Part shown: positions 6,634-12,599 of the stretch, in pieces
Position numbering within the stretch: the stretch's first letter is position 1
Layout of the letters: every line of letters begins with the position of its first letter
Assembly: GCA_937129505.1 (NCBI GenBank)
Contig: CAKZNJ010000164.1
Coordinates: 1-12,599 of the forward strand
Direction: 5' to 3'
Origin: an uncultured Anaerolineae bacterium
Lineage (GTDB): Bacteria; Chloroflexota; Anaerolineae; Anaerolineales; UBA4823
Length of the DNA stretch: 12,599 bases
Made by a program: the position numbers and the translations under genes
Notes under the pieces: generated by a model
Databases searched by the model: none
What the model was told of the DNA's origin: nothing
What the model saw: the letters and a program-made list of their open reading frames with translations, nothing else

Positions 6634-8157
6634 CTAATCTCCCTCCCGTTCGCGTAAGTGGGGGAATAAAATAACTTCTCGAATATTTGGCGAATCGGTC
6701 AGGAGCATGGTCAGGCGGTCAATTCCCATCCCAAACCCACCGTTGGGAGGCATCCCATAGCGCATAGCGCGCAGATAATCTTCATCCATCGGATGGCGTT
6801 GCTCATCATCCGCATCGTAATCGCGCCCCATCTCCAAGAAGCGCAGTTCTTGATCCAAGGGGTCATTTAGCTCGGTGAACGCGTTGCACAATTCCATCCC
6901 GGCGATAAACCCTTCGAACCGCTCAACGGTTTGCGGGTCACCTGGTTTGCTTTTTGCTAAGGGTGAGATATCGCGAGGGTAATCGTAAAGGAAAGTGGGC
7001 TGAATCAGGGTGGGCTCCAAATAATCGCCCAGCAATCCATCAATCAGCTTGCCCCGCGGGGCATTGGGATCGTAAGGGTAACCTTTCTCCCGCATTGCCC
7101 GCTGCAGGTCGGCAGTGGTTGGGCAAGCTTGAATGTCTATGCCGGTCGTTTCGAGAAGCCCCTGTCGTAGCTCTACGCGCCGCCAGGGCGGAGTGACATC
7201 GATCGTATTTCCCTGATAAGTAAACTGCCGTTTGCCCAATACCTGATCGACAACATAGACGATCATCGCCTCGGTCATTTCCATGACCTGTAAATAATCG
7301 GCATAGGCACAATAGAACTCCAATTGGGTGAACTCTGGGTTATGGGTGCGATCAACGCCTTCGTTACGGAAATCACGCCCGATTTCGTACACTCGCTCTA
7401 AATTGCCCACCAACAAGCGTTTCAGGTAAAGCTCAAAAGAGATGCGCAAATACAGATTTTGCTTCAATTGGTTGTGGTAAGTGGTAAAGGGTCGTGCTGC
7501 TGCCCCGCCGTAGATCGGTTGTAAGATCGGCGTTTCCACTTCGAGAAAACCTAAACCATCTAGAAACTCGCGCAGGGCGCGCACGATCGCTGCCCTTGTG
7601 CGGAAAATCTGGCGCACTTCGGGGTTGATAGCTAGGTCGGCATAGCGTTGGCGATAGCGCATCTCAGGGTCTGCCAAGACAGTGTGGCGCACCACCTTCC
7701 CGTCAATCAACTCATCCTTGGCAGCCGGCAAGGGAGTGATTGACTTTGCTAAGAGACGATATTCTTGGACTTTTAAGGTAGCTTCACCAGCTCTGGTCCG
7801 GAACATCTCCCCGCGCGCTTGAACAAAGTCGCCGAGATCGAGATCACGATTGAAGAGATCTAAAGCCTCCTGTCCGATCTCGTCAGCACGCAAGAACAAT
7901 TGAATACGCCCTTCGCCATCTTCGATATGCGCAAAGGTGATCTTCCCCATCACCCGCATCGAGCGAATGCGCCCGGCTAAAATTGCTTGGACAGGCTGGG
8001 TTTCACCTCGTTTCTCTGCTTCTTCAAATGCGGCAATTGCTTGCCGACTGGTATGAGTTCGTTGAGCTCGAGTCGGGTAGGGGTCTATGCCCCGCTTCTT
8101 CAACGATTCTAGTTTTTCCAAACGGATTTTCTCTAAATTGGTGTATTCAGCAGGCAT
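6634..8157 (-). CDS. lysS: Lysine--tRNA ligase, class II (LysRS)
   Basis: Charges tRNA-Lys with lysine in the cytosol. At 507 residues it matches the class II LysRS norm (about 500). The N-terminal OB-fold anticodon-binding domain spans about 55-140 (ILAGRIRSMRVMGKITFAHI, then GRIQLFLRAD). The catalytic domain has motif 1 (FLDGLGFLEVETPILQPIYG, 198-217), motif 2 (VYEIGRDFRNEGVDRTHNPE, 256-275) and motif 3 (GFGMGIDRLTMLL, 474-486). GAAARPFTTYHN and SPLAK are also family hallmarks. Before the RYRQRYADL segment there is a somewhat longer linker (ELIDGKVVRHTVLADPEM, 149-166) than I recall in E. coli LysRS. ATG 8157 has GAGG 7 bases upstream. It lies 76 bases after greA, beyond an intrinsic terminator, so it either relies on read-through or has its own promoter overlapping that terminator. 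Confidence 0.97.
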   Translation of the reverse strand: MPAEYTNLEKIRLEKLESLKKRGIDPYPTRAQRTHTSRQAIAAFEEAEKRGETQPVQAILAGRIRSMRVMGKITFAHIEDGEGRIQLFLRADEIGQEALDLFNRDLDLGDFVQARGEMFRTRAGEATLKVQEYRLLAKSITPLPAAKDELIDGKVVRHTVLADPEMRYRQRYADLAINPEVRQIFRTRAAIVRALREFLDGLGFLEVETPILQPIYGGAAARPFTTYHNQLKQNLYLRISFELYLKRLLVGNLERVYEIGRDFRNEGVDRTHNPEFTQLEFYCAYADYLQVMEMTEAMIVYVVDQVLGKRQFTYQGNTIDVTPPWRRVELRQGLLETTGIDIQACPTTADLQRAMREKGYPYDPNAPRGKLIDGLLGDYLEPTLIQPTFLYDYPRDISPLAKSKPGDPQTVERFEGFIAGMELCNAFTELNDPLDQELRFLEMGRDYDADDEQRHPMDEDYLRAMRYGMPPNGGFGMGIDRLTMLLTDSPNIREVILFPHLREREGD

Positions 8158-8174
8158 AGCAGCACCTCGTGTTC

Positions 8175-8203
8175 AAGATAAAAAAACCCCGCGCCGAAAT
8201 CAA
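8175..8203 (-). promoter_or_regulatory. Possible lysS promoter overlapping the greA terminator
   Basis: TTGATT (8203-8198) and TATCTT (8180-8175) on the minus strand, spacer 17 bp. The hexamers lie in the loop and just past the poly-T tract of the greA terminator. The expected start near 8168 would give a leader of only about 10 bases. The match is moderate. Confidence 0.4.
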
Positions 8204-8213
8204 AGACGCGGGG
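8180..8213 (-). terminator. Rho-independent terminator after greA
   Basis: The minus strand reads CCCCGCG (8213-8207), a 13-base loop, CGCGGGG (8193-8187), then seven T (8186-8180). The GC-rich 7-bp stem with a T-tract is a typical intrinsic terminator. It sits 19 bases after the greA stop and ends about 22 bases before the lysS ATG. Confidence 0.88.
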
Positions 8214-8232
8214 CTATATCGATACCCCAACG

Positions 8233-8697
8233 CTACTCCACCTTTAAGATTTTAACAGTAAACGATCCGGCTGGCGCGTCCACGCGGACTTCGTCGCCAG
8301 GCCGATGATCCATTAGTGCCCGGCCAAGCGGCGATTCGTTCGATATGCGCCCCAAGCGCGGGTTGGCTTCAGCAGGCCCGACAATAATATAGCTTTCTGG
8401 CTCATTGCTGCCTTCTTGGATGGTAACTTTTGCTCCAACTTGGACAATCTCACTACGGCTCAGGCTCGGGTCGATCACTCGGGCGTTGGCAAGAATCGTC
8501 TCTAGCTCATGGATTCGCCCTTCCACGAAAGCTTGTTCATTTTTCGCCGCCTCATATTCGGCGTCCTCGATTAATTCGCCCCCTTCCATCGCCTCATGCA
8601 AGCGCTCAGCCACTTCCCGCCGCTTGACGGTTCTTAAGTATTCCAACTCCTCTTGAAGTTTATCGAAACCTTCGCGCGTCAAATATGTTACAGGCAT
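8233..8697 (-). CDS. greA: Transcription elongation factor GreA
   Basis: A 154-residue GreA/GreB-family protein of normal length (about 155-160). It binds the RNA polymerase secondary channel and stimulates cleavage of backtracked transcripts. Residues 1-75 form the coiled coil, opening with YLTREGFDKLQEELEYL; the tip that reaches the active site is GGELIEDAEYEAAKNEQ (39-55). The C-terminal FKBP-like domain follows from about 80, with VGAKVTIQ, IVGPAEANPRLGRISNESPL and a closing GDEVRVDAPAGSFTVKILKV. In E. coli GreA the tip is GDLKENAEY with D41 and E44; here position 41 is Glu, 44 is Glu and 45 is Asp, a conservative variant. Start ATG 8697 has AGGG about 8 bases upstream. It is driven by a near-consensus promoter about 115 bases upstream and ended by an intrinsic terminator before lysS. 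Confidence 0.96.
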   Translation of the reverse strand: MPVTYLTREGFDKLQEELEYLRTVKRREVAERLHEAMEGGELIEDAEYEAAKNEQAFVEGRIHELETILANARVIDPSLSRSEIVQVGAKVTIQEGSNEPESYIIVGPAEANPRLGRISNESPLGRALMDHRPGDEVRVDAPAGSFTVKILKVE

Positions 8698-8765
8698 GAG
8701 ATTACCCTATCCCTTACAGTGTATTAAGTCGGTTTGACTTACAAGTTTCATCATAGAAAACGAAT

Positions 8766-8805
8766 AGCGGCGGAGGGAAGATCGTTTAGTTTCCGTTTCG
8801 CCGCT
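8766..8805 (-). other. Hairpin at the 5' end of the greA leader
   Basis: The minus strand AGCGGCG (8805-8799) pairs with CGCCGCT (8772-8766). An inner GGAA/TTCC pairing shortens the loop. It begins about at the predicted transcription start. There is no T-tract directly after it, so a stability or regulatory role is likelier than termination. Confidence 0.55.
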
Positions 8806-8810
8806 CACTA

Positions 8811-8839
8811 ATTTTAGCATAACCTAACTAGTTTGACAA
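8811..8839 (-). promoter_or_regulatory. Sigma70-type promoter of greA
   Basis: TTGTCA (8839-8834) and TAAAAT (8816-8811) on the minus strand with a 17-bp spacer. The predicted start near 8804 gives a leader of about 106 bases before ATG 8697. Confidence 0.75.
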
Positions 8840-8902
8840 GATGACCAAAACCTGCCCTGTCTGAAGATCGGTGAGCAAAGCAGTTCTTGAGAAGCACCTT
8901 CT

Positions 8903-9829
8903 TCAACGTAAAAAATCCAAAATCCAACGCCCAATATTGATTGTCACAAGCAAAACTCCTTCCCAGCGGGAGATTTGCCAGCCAGTGCGCATGAGAAAGA
9001 CCACGATCAAAACCACCATCCCAACCAAAACCAGAATGCTGCTGACTGCACTAGCATCCACGATCATCGGACGGATGACAGCCGCCACGCCTAATACGCC
9101 TAACAAATTAAACAAATCGCTGCCGATCAGGTTACCTGCTGATACACCGTGATGTCCTTTCAGCACAGCAATCAGGGAGGTCGCGAACTCAGGTGAGGAC
9201 GTCCCCGCTGCAACAATCGTCACCCCAATGACCCATTCAGATACCCCAATCAGACGTGCTAAATGAACTGCACTCTCAACCAGAAAATGTCCGCTGCCCA
9301 CGACCAGAGCGATCCCAGCCAACAAGCGGGGGATATCCAGCCAACGGAACTCCCCACTGGGCAAGCCATCCTCCATCGGCTCTCTTTTCCATATCAAATA
9401 CCCAAGATAGAGAATTAGCAATGAAATGAGAATTCCTCCCTCGAGGCGAGACATGTGATGATCCCAAAGAAAGAGAAGTAGCAATAGGGAAGTACCAACT
9501 AGCATTCCTCCATCGCGCACGACCATCGTTCGAGTGGTACAGATGGCCCTCACAATTGCCACCCCACCGAGGATAAAGCCTAAATTGAAGATGTTCGAAC
9601 CCACAACATTGCCGACCGAAATATCCCCGCGTCCTTCCAAGGCAGCCCCGACGGTCACAGCGAACTCTGGAGCAGAAGTGCCAATGGCGACAACGGTCAA
9701 GCCGATCACCACTTCAGATAAGCCCACCCGCTTAGCAATCCGCACGGCCGACTCAACAACCCAAACCGCCCCCCACCACAAACCCAATACACAAACAATG
9801 ATAATTAAGACATCATAGAGAGCATTCAT
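8903..9829 (-). CDS. CaCA-family Na+/Ca2+ exchanger
   Basis: A 308-residue inner-membrane antiporter of the Ca2+:cation antiporter family (YrbG/NCX_Mj type, about 300 residues), predicted about ten membrane segments. The two inverted alpha repeats are plain: alpha-1 GLTVVAIGTSAPEF (43-56) with VGNVVGSNIFN (72-82), and alpha-2 GVTIVAAGTSSPEF (202-215) with AGNLIGSDLFN (231-241). The ion-binding residues E55, N79, E214 and D238 correspond to E54, N81, E213 and D240 of the archaeal exchanger NCX_Mj, including the Asn/Asp asymmetry. This supports Na+-driven Ca2+ export, though related cations are not excluded. The start overlaps the mrpG stop as ATGA (9829-9826), so it is the terminal gene of the mrp operon. 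No clear terminator follows; only a short hairpin without a T-tract overlaps the stop (8887-8906). Confidence 0.93.
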   Translation of the reverse strand: MNALYDVLIIIVCVLGLWWGAVWVVESAVRIAKRVGLSEVVIGLTVVAIGTSAPEFAVTVGAALEGRGDISVGNVVGSNIFNLGFILGGVAIVRAICTTRTMVVRDGGMLVGTSLLLLLFLWDHHMSRLEGGILISLLILYLGYLIWKREPMEDGLPSGEFRWLDIPRLLAGIALVVGSGHFLVESAVHLARLIGVSEWVIGVTIVAAGTSSPEFATSLIAVLKGHHGVSAGNLIGSDLFNLLGVLGVAAVIRPMIVDASAVSSILVLVGMVVLIVVFLMRTGWQISRWEGVLLVTINIGRWILDFLR

Positions 9830-10209
9830 GAAGCAAGATCTCCTTCGTTTACCTTTTCATCGCTGATCAACCGATGGGTGCGGCGATCATAATGGCCGCG
9901 CAAAGCATCGCTGAGGGTGCCTTCCCATAGGGGAACGCCGGCGAAGTAAGCTGCCCTGCCCAGCATGTGAGCAGCGACCGGTGCAGTCAAAAAAACAAAG
10001 GCGATAATCGCCACCACTCGCACAGCCATGCCTATTTCGCCGAAGTGCAGAGCGGCGCCTAACATGATCAACCCTACCCCGAAAGTGGCTGATTTGGTGC
10101 TGCTATGCATGCGGGTAAAAAGATCAGGCATCCGGGCAACCCCCAACGCAGCAATAAACATGAATCCAGCCCCTAATAGCAAGAACAGAGCACTTAAGTT
10201 TTGCGCCAT
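9826..10209 (-). CDS. mrpG: Mrp/Mnh antiporter subunit G
   Basis: A 127-residue subunit of the multi-subunit cation/H+ antiporter Mrp (Mnh, PhaG family). Three membrane segments are predicted: about 5-24, 41-58 and 62-84. The hallmark sequence GVARMPDLFTRMHSSTKSAT (23-42) matches the family G-x-x-R-x-PD-x-x-x-R-x-H-x-x-x-K-x-x-T pattern. The last 40 residues are a hydrophilic cytoplasmic tail. ATG 10209 lies inside the end of mrpF (overlap of 16 bases) with GGGGG just upstream, indicating translational coupling. Its stop overlaps the start of the downstream CaCA exchanger gene. Confidence 0.93.
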   Translation of the reverse strand: MAQNLSALFLLLGAGFMFIAALGVARMPDLFTRMHSSTKSATFGVGLIMLGAALHFGEIGMAVRVVAIIAFVFLTAPVAAHMLGRAAYFAGVPLWEGTLSDALRGHYDRRTHRLISDEKVNEGDLAS

Positions 10210-10463
10210 GGCATGCCCCCTTTCTCAATGAAATAAGCAAACGCCACTGTCCCCAGAAAGGCGATTAGGGCTAGAACCGTCGCAACGTCAATATAAATAA
10301 TTTCACCACTGACTACGGCGTACACAGCGATAAAGCCGACCGTGACGGAGGAAAGTAAATCCAAACCTACGACCCGATCGGGCAGGCTTGGACCGCGAGC
10401 CACGCGATAGAGACACAAGAGAACCGCAGCGATCAATAATCCAATAGTCAACCACAAAATCAT
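10194..10463 (-). CDS. mrpF: Mrp/Mnh antiporter subunit F
   Basis: A small (89-residue) membrane subunit of the Mrp antiporter with three hydrophobic segments. The family signature RVARGPSLPDRVVGLDLL follows the first one, and IDVATVLALIAFLGTVAFA forms the last. An in-frame TTG at 10478 would add five residues directly after the mrpE stop. ATG 10463 is preferred because GGGAG (10476-10472) sits 8 bases upstream and the resulting start (MILWLTIGLL) is family-like. Neighbours are mrpE 15 bases upstream and mrpG overlapping by 16 bases. MrpF is required for assembly of the complex in studied bacteria. Confidence 0.93.
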   Translation of the reverse strand: MILWLTIGLLIAAVLLCLYRVARGPSLPDRVVGLDLLSSVTVGFIAVYAVVSGEIIYIDVATVLALIAFLGTVAFAYFIEKGGMPWRKT

Positions 10464-10471
10464 TCTAACTA

Positions 10472-10476
10472 CTCCC
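10472..10476 (-). promoter_or_regulatory. Ribosome binding site GGGAG deciding the mrpF start
   Basis: GGGAG on the minus strand lies 8 bases before ATG 10463. It favours that start over the TTG at 10478. Confidence 0.6.
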
Positions 10477-10478
10477 AA

Positions 10479-10964
10479 TTAAGTTGGTGGTTGGCGGAGG
10501 ATTGCCAACAAGCGAGCTTCTAGGTTGTTTTGAATATCCTTGCGCACCTTTTCTTCATCTTCAGCAAACATTGCATGGATATAGAGAACTCGTTTGTCGG
10601 CTGAAACGTCGAGACTCAGTGTGCCGGGCGTCAAAGAAATAAAGATAGCTAACGCACTGATCTCAAAGTCCGTCCGTGCTTGTAAAGGTAGGGCGATCAC
10701 GCGCGGCTGCATGTTGTGGCGAGGGGTCAATACCTCATATGCCACCCGCAAATTTGCCAAAAACAATTCCCAGGCAAAGAAAAGGGCAAAGCGAACCAAA
10801 CGCTCCACAACCACAAAATAGTTCGTAGGCCCAAATGCCCGCCGCGAAATGAATAATGCCAGATAACCGATCAGATAGCCCAACAACAGATTAGCAGGGC
10901 TGAAGATGCCGCTCAATGAGACCCATAGCAGAGCCAGAAGGATATTGGCTAAAAAGATATTCAT
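10479..10964 (-). CDS. mrpE: Mrp/Mnh antiporter subunit E
   Basis: A 161-residue membrane subunit of the Mrp antiporter (usual length about 158-165). Hydrophobic helices lie at about 3-22, 24-42 and 55-76. The C-terminal cytoplasmic part carries the strongly conserved ISLTPGTLSLDVS and then YIHAMFAEDE. The reading frame stays open upstream to 11189, but that stretch lies inside mrpD and reads as non-membrane, low-quality sequence. ATG 10964 overlaps the mrpD stop as ATGA and has GGGAGG (10976-10971) 6 bases upstream, so it is the real start. Confidence 0.95.
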   Translation of the reverse strand: MNIFLANILLALLWVSLSGIFSPANLLLGYLIGYLALFISRRAFGPTNYFVVVERLVRFALFFAWELFLANLRVAYEVLTPRHNMQPRVIALPLQARTDFEISALAIFISLTPGTLSLDVSADKRVLYIHAMFAEDEEKVRKDIQNNLEARLLAILRQPPT

Positions 10965-12472
10965 CCCCCACCTCCCAAAACTGCTTGGATGTAAAGTTGT
11001 GGATTCATCAGTTGCTCGCCAGCCCGTGAAGCAATCTCGAAAACCGGCCCAATTCCAAAACTGATCAACAAGGTCATCGCCACCAAAAAAAGAATTGGTA
11101 CAAACCAGCTCCACCCCTGCTGGAGGCTCATGGTTTTCTCTTCTTTTGCTATCACAAAGGGGGGATCTTTCCAAAAAGCCTCGTTCCATATTTTTATCAT
11201 CGAGAATAACGTCAGCAGGCTAACCCCCAGCGAGACGGCAACGATCACAAACTGCCCCTGGACCAACCCCGCCTGAACCAAACTTAACTTGGCAAAAAAG
11301 CCTGAGGAGGGCGGTAAGCCTGCCAGCGATAGCGCTGCAATCAAAAAGAGGGCAGCCAATCCGCCTTGTCCCTTGTAAATGCCGCCCAATTTTTTCAAGT
11401 CAAAGGTGCCTCGCCAATGTTCAATGACGCCACTGATCAAAAAGAGGGTTGATTTGGCTAACGAAACATGGAAGACGAAGTACACTGCAGCTGCCAAGCC
11501 TAGGGGGGTAAAGATTCCCAATCCCATCAAAGGGTAACCAATCTGACTGATAATGTGAAACGATAACAAGCGGCGCATCTCATTCTGGGCTACTGCCCCT
11601 AATACCCCACTGACCATGGTTAGAGCAGCGATGACCAACAATAAGGTGTGCGTATAATCGTAATCCTGAATAAAGATCAGCGCAAAGACACGAATCAAGG
11701 AATAAACACCTACTTTGGTCAACAAGCCAGAGAACAGTGCTGTGACCGCTACCGGAGGGGTGTGATAAGAAGCTGGCAGCCAGAAAAATAAGGGGAAAAT
11801 GGCAGCTTTGATGCCAAATGCGCTCAGAAAGAGCATCGAAAGTGCCGTGACCACCGCATTGGATGGTGCACTTGCCGAGGTGGCAAATTTACGCGCTAAA
11901 TCTGCCATGTTGAGCGTGCCAGCCAAACCGTAGAGTAATCCCAAGCCGGCAAGGAAAATCGCCGAAGAGATCAGGTTCAGAGTTACATATTTGATTGCCC
12001 CCTCCATTTGTCCTCGTTCACCGCCAAGAGCAAGCAGGACAAACGAAGACATAAGCATCACTTCAAACCAAACGTACAAGTTAAACAGGTCTCCAGTCAG
12101 GAAGGCGCCACACACACCCATCAAGAGAAAATGCATCAGCGGATAGTAACCGAACGCTTGACGCTGATCGTCAATGCTTTCTAAGGAATAGATTGCTACA
12201 GCAAAGCCAAGCACCCCTGCTAAGACAACCATGGTCGCACTGAACAAATCTGCCACGAGGGTTATCCCAAAGGGGGCTTGCCAGTTGCCAATTTGTACCG
12301 CCTGAATGCCCTGATTCCAGACAAACGCTAACAACCAAATTGATACGGCTAGCAAAACACCCGCCCCGACAACCCCAATCCAACGTTGGATACGAGGCTT
12401 ACGGAAGAAAAGCAGGCATAACACCGCCGTTACCAAAGGAATAAGAAGGGGTAAAATGAGATAGCGATTCAT
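10961..12472 (-). CDS. mrpD: Mrp/Mnh antiporter subunit D
   Basis: A 503-residue polytopic membrane protein of the complex I NuoL/M/N-like family, about 14 helices, one of the two ion-translocating large subunits of the Mrp antiporter. Key charged residues are visible: E137 in the YVWFEVMLMSSF helix (same number as the essential Glu in Bacillus pseudofirmus MrpD), K223 in FGIKAAIFPLFFWLP, K253 in LLTKVGVY, H306 in LLSFHIISQIGY and K340 in HVSLAKSTLF. The signature LPASYHTPPVAVTALFSGLL follows K223. The start is ATG 12472, 13 bases after the mrpC stop; the stop overlaps mrpE. In the same family, NuoM/N-like hydrogenase or complex I subunits are alternatives, but the E-F-G neighbours settle it as MrpD. 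Confidence 0.96.
   Translation of the reverse strand: MNRYLILPLLIPLVTAVLCLLFFRKPRIQRWIGVVGAGVLLAVSIWLLAFVWNQGIQAVQIGNWQAPFGITLVADLFSATMVVLAGVLGFAVAIYSLESIDDQRQAFGYYPLMHFLLMGVCGAFLTGDLFNLYVWFEVMLMSSFVLLALGGERGQMEGAIKYVTLNLISSAIFLAGLGLLYGLAGTLNMADLARKFATSASAPSNAVVTALSMLFLSAFGIKAAIFPLFFWLPASYHTPPVAVTALFSGLLTKVGVYSLIRVFALIFIQDYDYTHTLLLVIAALTMVSGVLGAVAQNEMRRLLSFHIISQIGYPLMGLGIFTPLGLAAAVYFVFHVSLAKSTLFLISGVIEHWRGTFDLKKLGGIYKGQGGLAALFLIAALSLAGLPPSSGFFAKLSLVQAGLVQGQFVIVAVSLGVSLLTLFSMIKIWNEAFWKDPPFVIAKEEKTMSLQQGWSWFVPILFLVAMTLLISFGIGPVFEIASRAGEQLMNPQLYIQAVLGGGG
10971..10976 (-). promoter_or_regulatory. Ribosome binding site GGGAGG deciding the mrpE start
   Basis: GGGAGG on the minus strand lies 6 bases before ATG 10964, inside the end of mrpD. 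It rules out the longer in-frame reading as far as 11189. Confidence 0.75.
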
Positions 12473-12485
12473 CCTCGTTTCTCAC

Positions 12486-12599
12486 TTAGGCATCTGTGGA
12501 TTTCATCTGGTCTAAGTCATCGGTGTTCACGCTGCGGTAGGCGCGATAAGCCAGTGCCAAGGCAAAAGCTGTCACCCCAAAACTGATTACAATGGCAGT
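12486..12599 (-). CDS. mrpC: Mrp/Mnh antiporter subunit C (C-terminal end only)
   Basis: Only the last 37 codons and the TAA stop (12488-12486) lie in the window; the rest continues beyond base 12599. The visible peptide starts TAIVISFGVTAFALALAYRA, a helix typical of the last membrane segment of NuoK-like MrpC, and ends in an acidic tail containing NTDDLDQ, also usual for MrpC. Its position directly before mrpD matches the standard A-B-C-D-E-F-G gene order. The identification rests on this short stretch plus order. Confidence 0.85.
   Translation of the reverse strand, partial: TAIVISFGVTAFALALAYRAYRSVNTDDLDQMKSTDA

Noticed and set aside
6445..6657. Plus-strand 70-codon open frame across the T-box
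   Set aside because: The region is explained by conserved RNA structure on the other strand, and the peptide shows no recognisable features.
7040..7312. Minus-strand 90-codon frame inside lysS
   Set aside because: It overlaps conserved LysRS coding sequence in another frame and is Cys/Arg/His-rich noise.
8887..8906. Hairpin TTGAGAAG/CTTCTTCAA at the exchanger stop as a terminator
   Set aside because: It has a bulge, weak A/T-rich pairing and no T-tract after it on the minus strand.
8871..9152. Plus-strand 93-codon frame opposite the exchanger, rich in Lys and Thr
   Set aside because: It is the antisense reading of membrane-protein codons, with no ribosome site and no recognisable domain.
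10965..11189. 75-residue N-terminal extension of mrpE
   Set aside because: It lies within mrpD in another frame. ATG 10964 with GGGAGG and the ATGA overlap gives the usual length.
1..12599. Search for mobile elements, CRISPR arrays, tRNA genes, toxin-antitoxin or defence genes
   Set aside because: No transposase-like protein, regularly spaced repeats, cloverleaf or related domains were seen. All long frames are housekeeping, metabolic or transport genes.

Overview
The window looks like an ordinary chromosomal segment of a Gram-positive-like or deep-branching bacterium. A member of the Chloroflexota, probably Anaerolineae, fits best. That assignment is an inference from the overall character of the proteins (SerRS and LysRS variants, a serine T-box leader, a bacterial glycerol-1-phosphate dehydrogenase, an Mrp antiporter operon) and from moderate GC content; no rRNA or other marker is present to prove it. 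I see no mobile element, CRISPR array, tRNA, rRNA or prophage gene.

Plus strand, 1-4489. A tightly packed run holds an FGGY sugar kinase (its start lies outside the window), a HAD-IIA (NagD/AraL-like) phosphatase joined to it by an ATGA overlap, and an AraM/EgsA-type sn-glycerol-1-phosphate dehydrogenase. This resembles the AraB/AraL/AraM gene kinds of the Bacillus subtilis arabinose operon. A good promoter then drives a small Trm112-type zinc-ribbon protein and a HEAT-repeat protein.

Minus strand, 8839 down to 4490. A translation and transcription-fidelity block runs greA, lysS, serS and a DUF456 membrane protein. greA has a near-consensus promoter and a hairpin-bearing leader, and is followed by an intrinsic terminator. 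lysS starts just beyond that terminator. serS sits behind a perfect-hexamer promoter and an approximately 300-nt serine T-box riboswitch, in which the stem I motifs, a UCC specifier, the UGGC tRNA-end-binding bulge, the antiterminator and the terminator can all be read. The DUF456 gene ends exactly where the convergent HEAT gene ends, the two stops forming TAGCTA.

Minus strand, 12599 down to 8903. An Mrp/Mnh cation/proton antiporter operon (C partial, D, E, F, G) uses overlapping or closely spaced genes. It is extended by a CaCA-family Na+/Ca2+ exchanger joined to mrpG by an ATGA overlap. A plausible reading is that Mrp expels Na+ using the proton gradient and the exchanger uses the resulting Na+ gradient to expel Ca2+.

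I found no convincing undescribed system. The observations most worth a second look are the kinase-phosphatase-G1P dehydrogenase cluster, the Mrp-CaCA coupling, and the layered transcription control across greA-lysS-serS.
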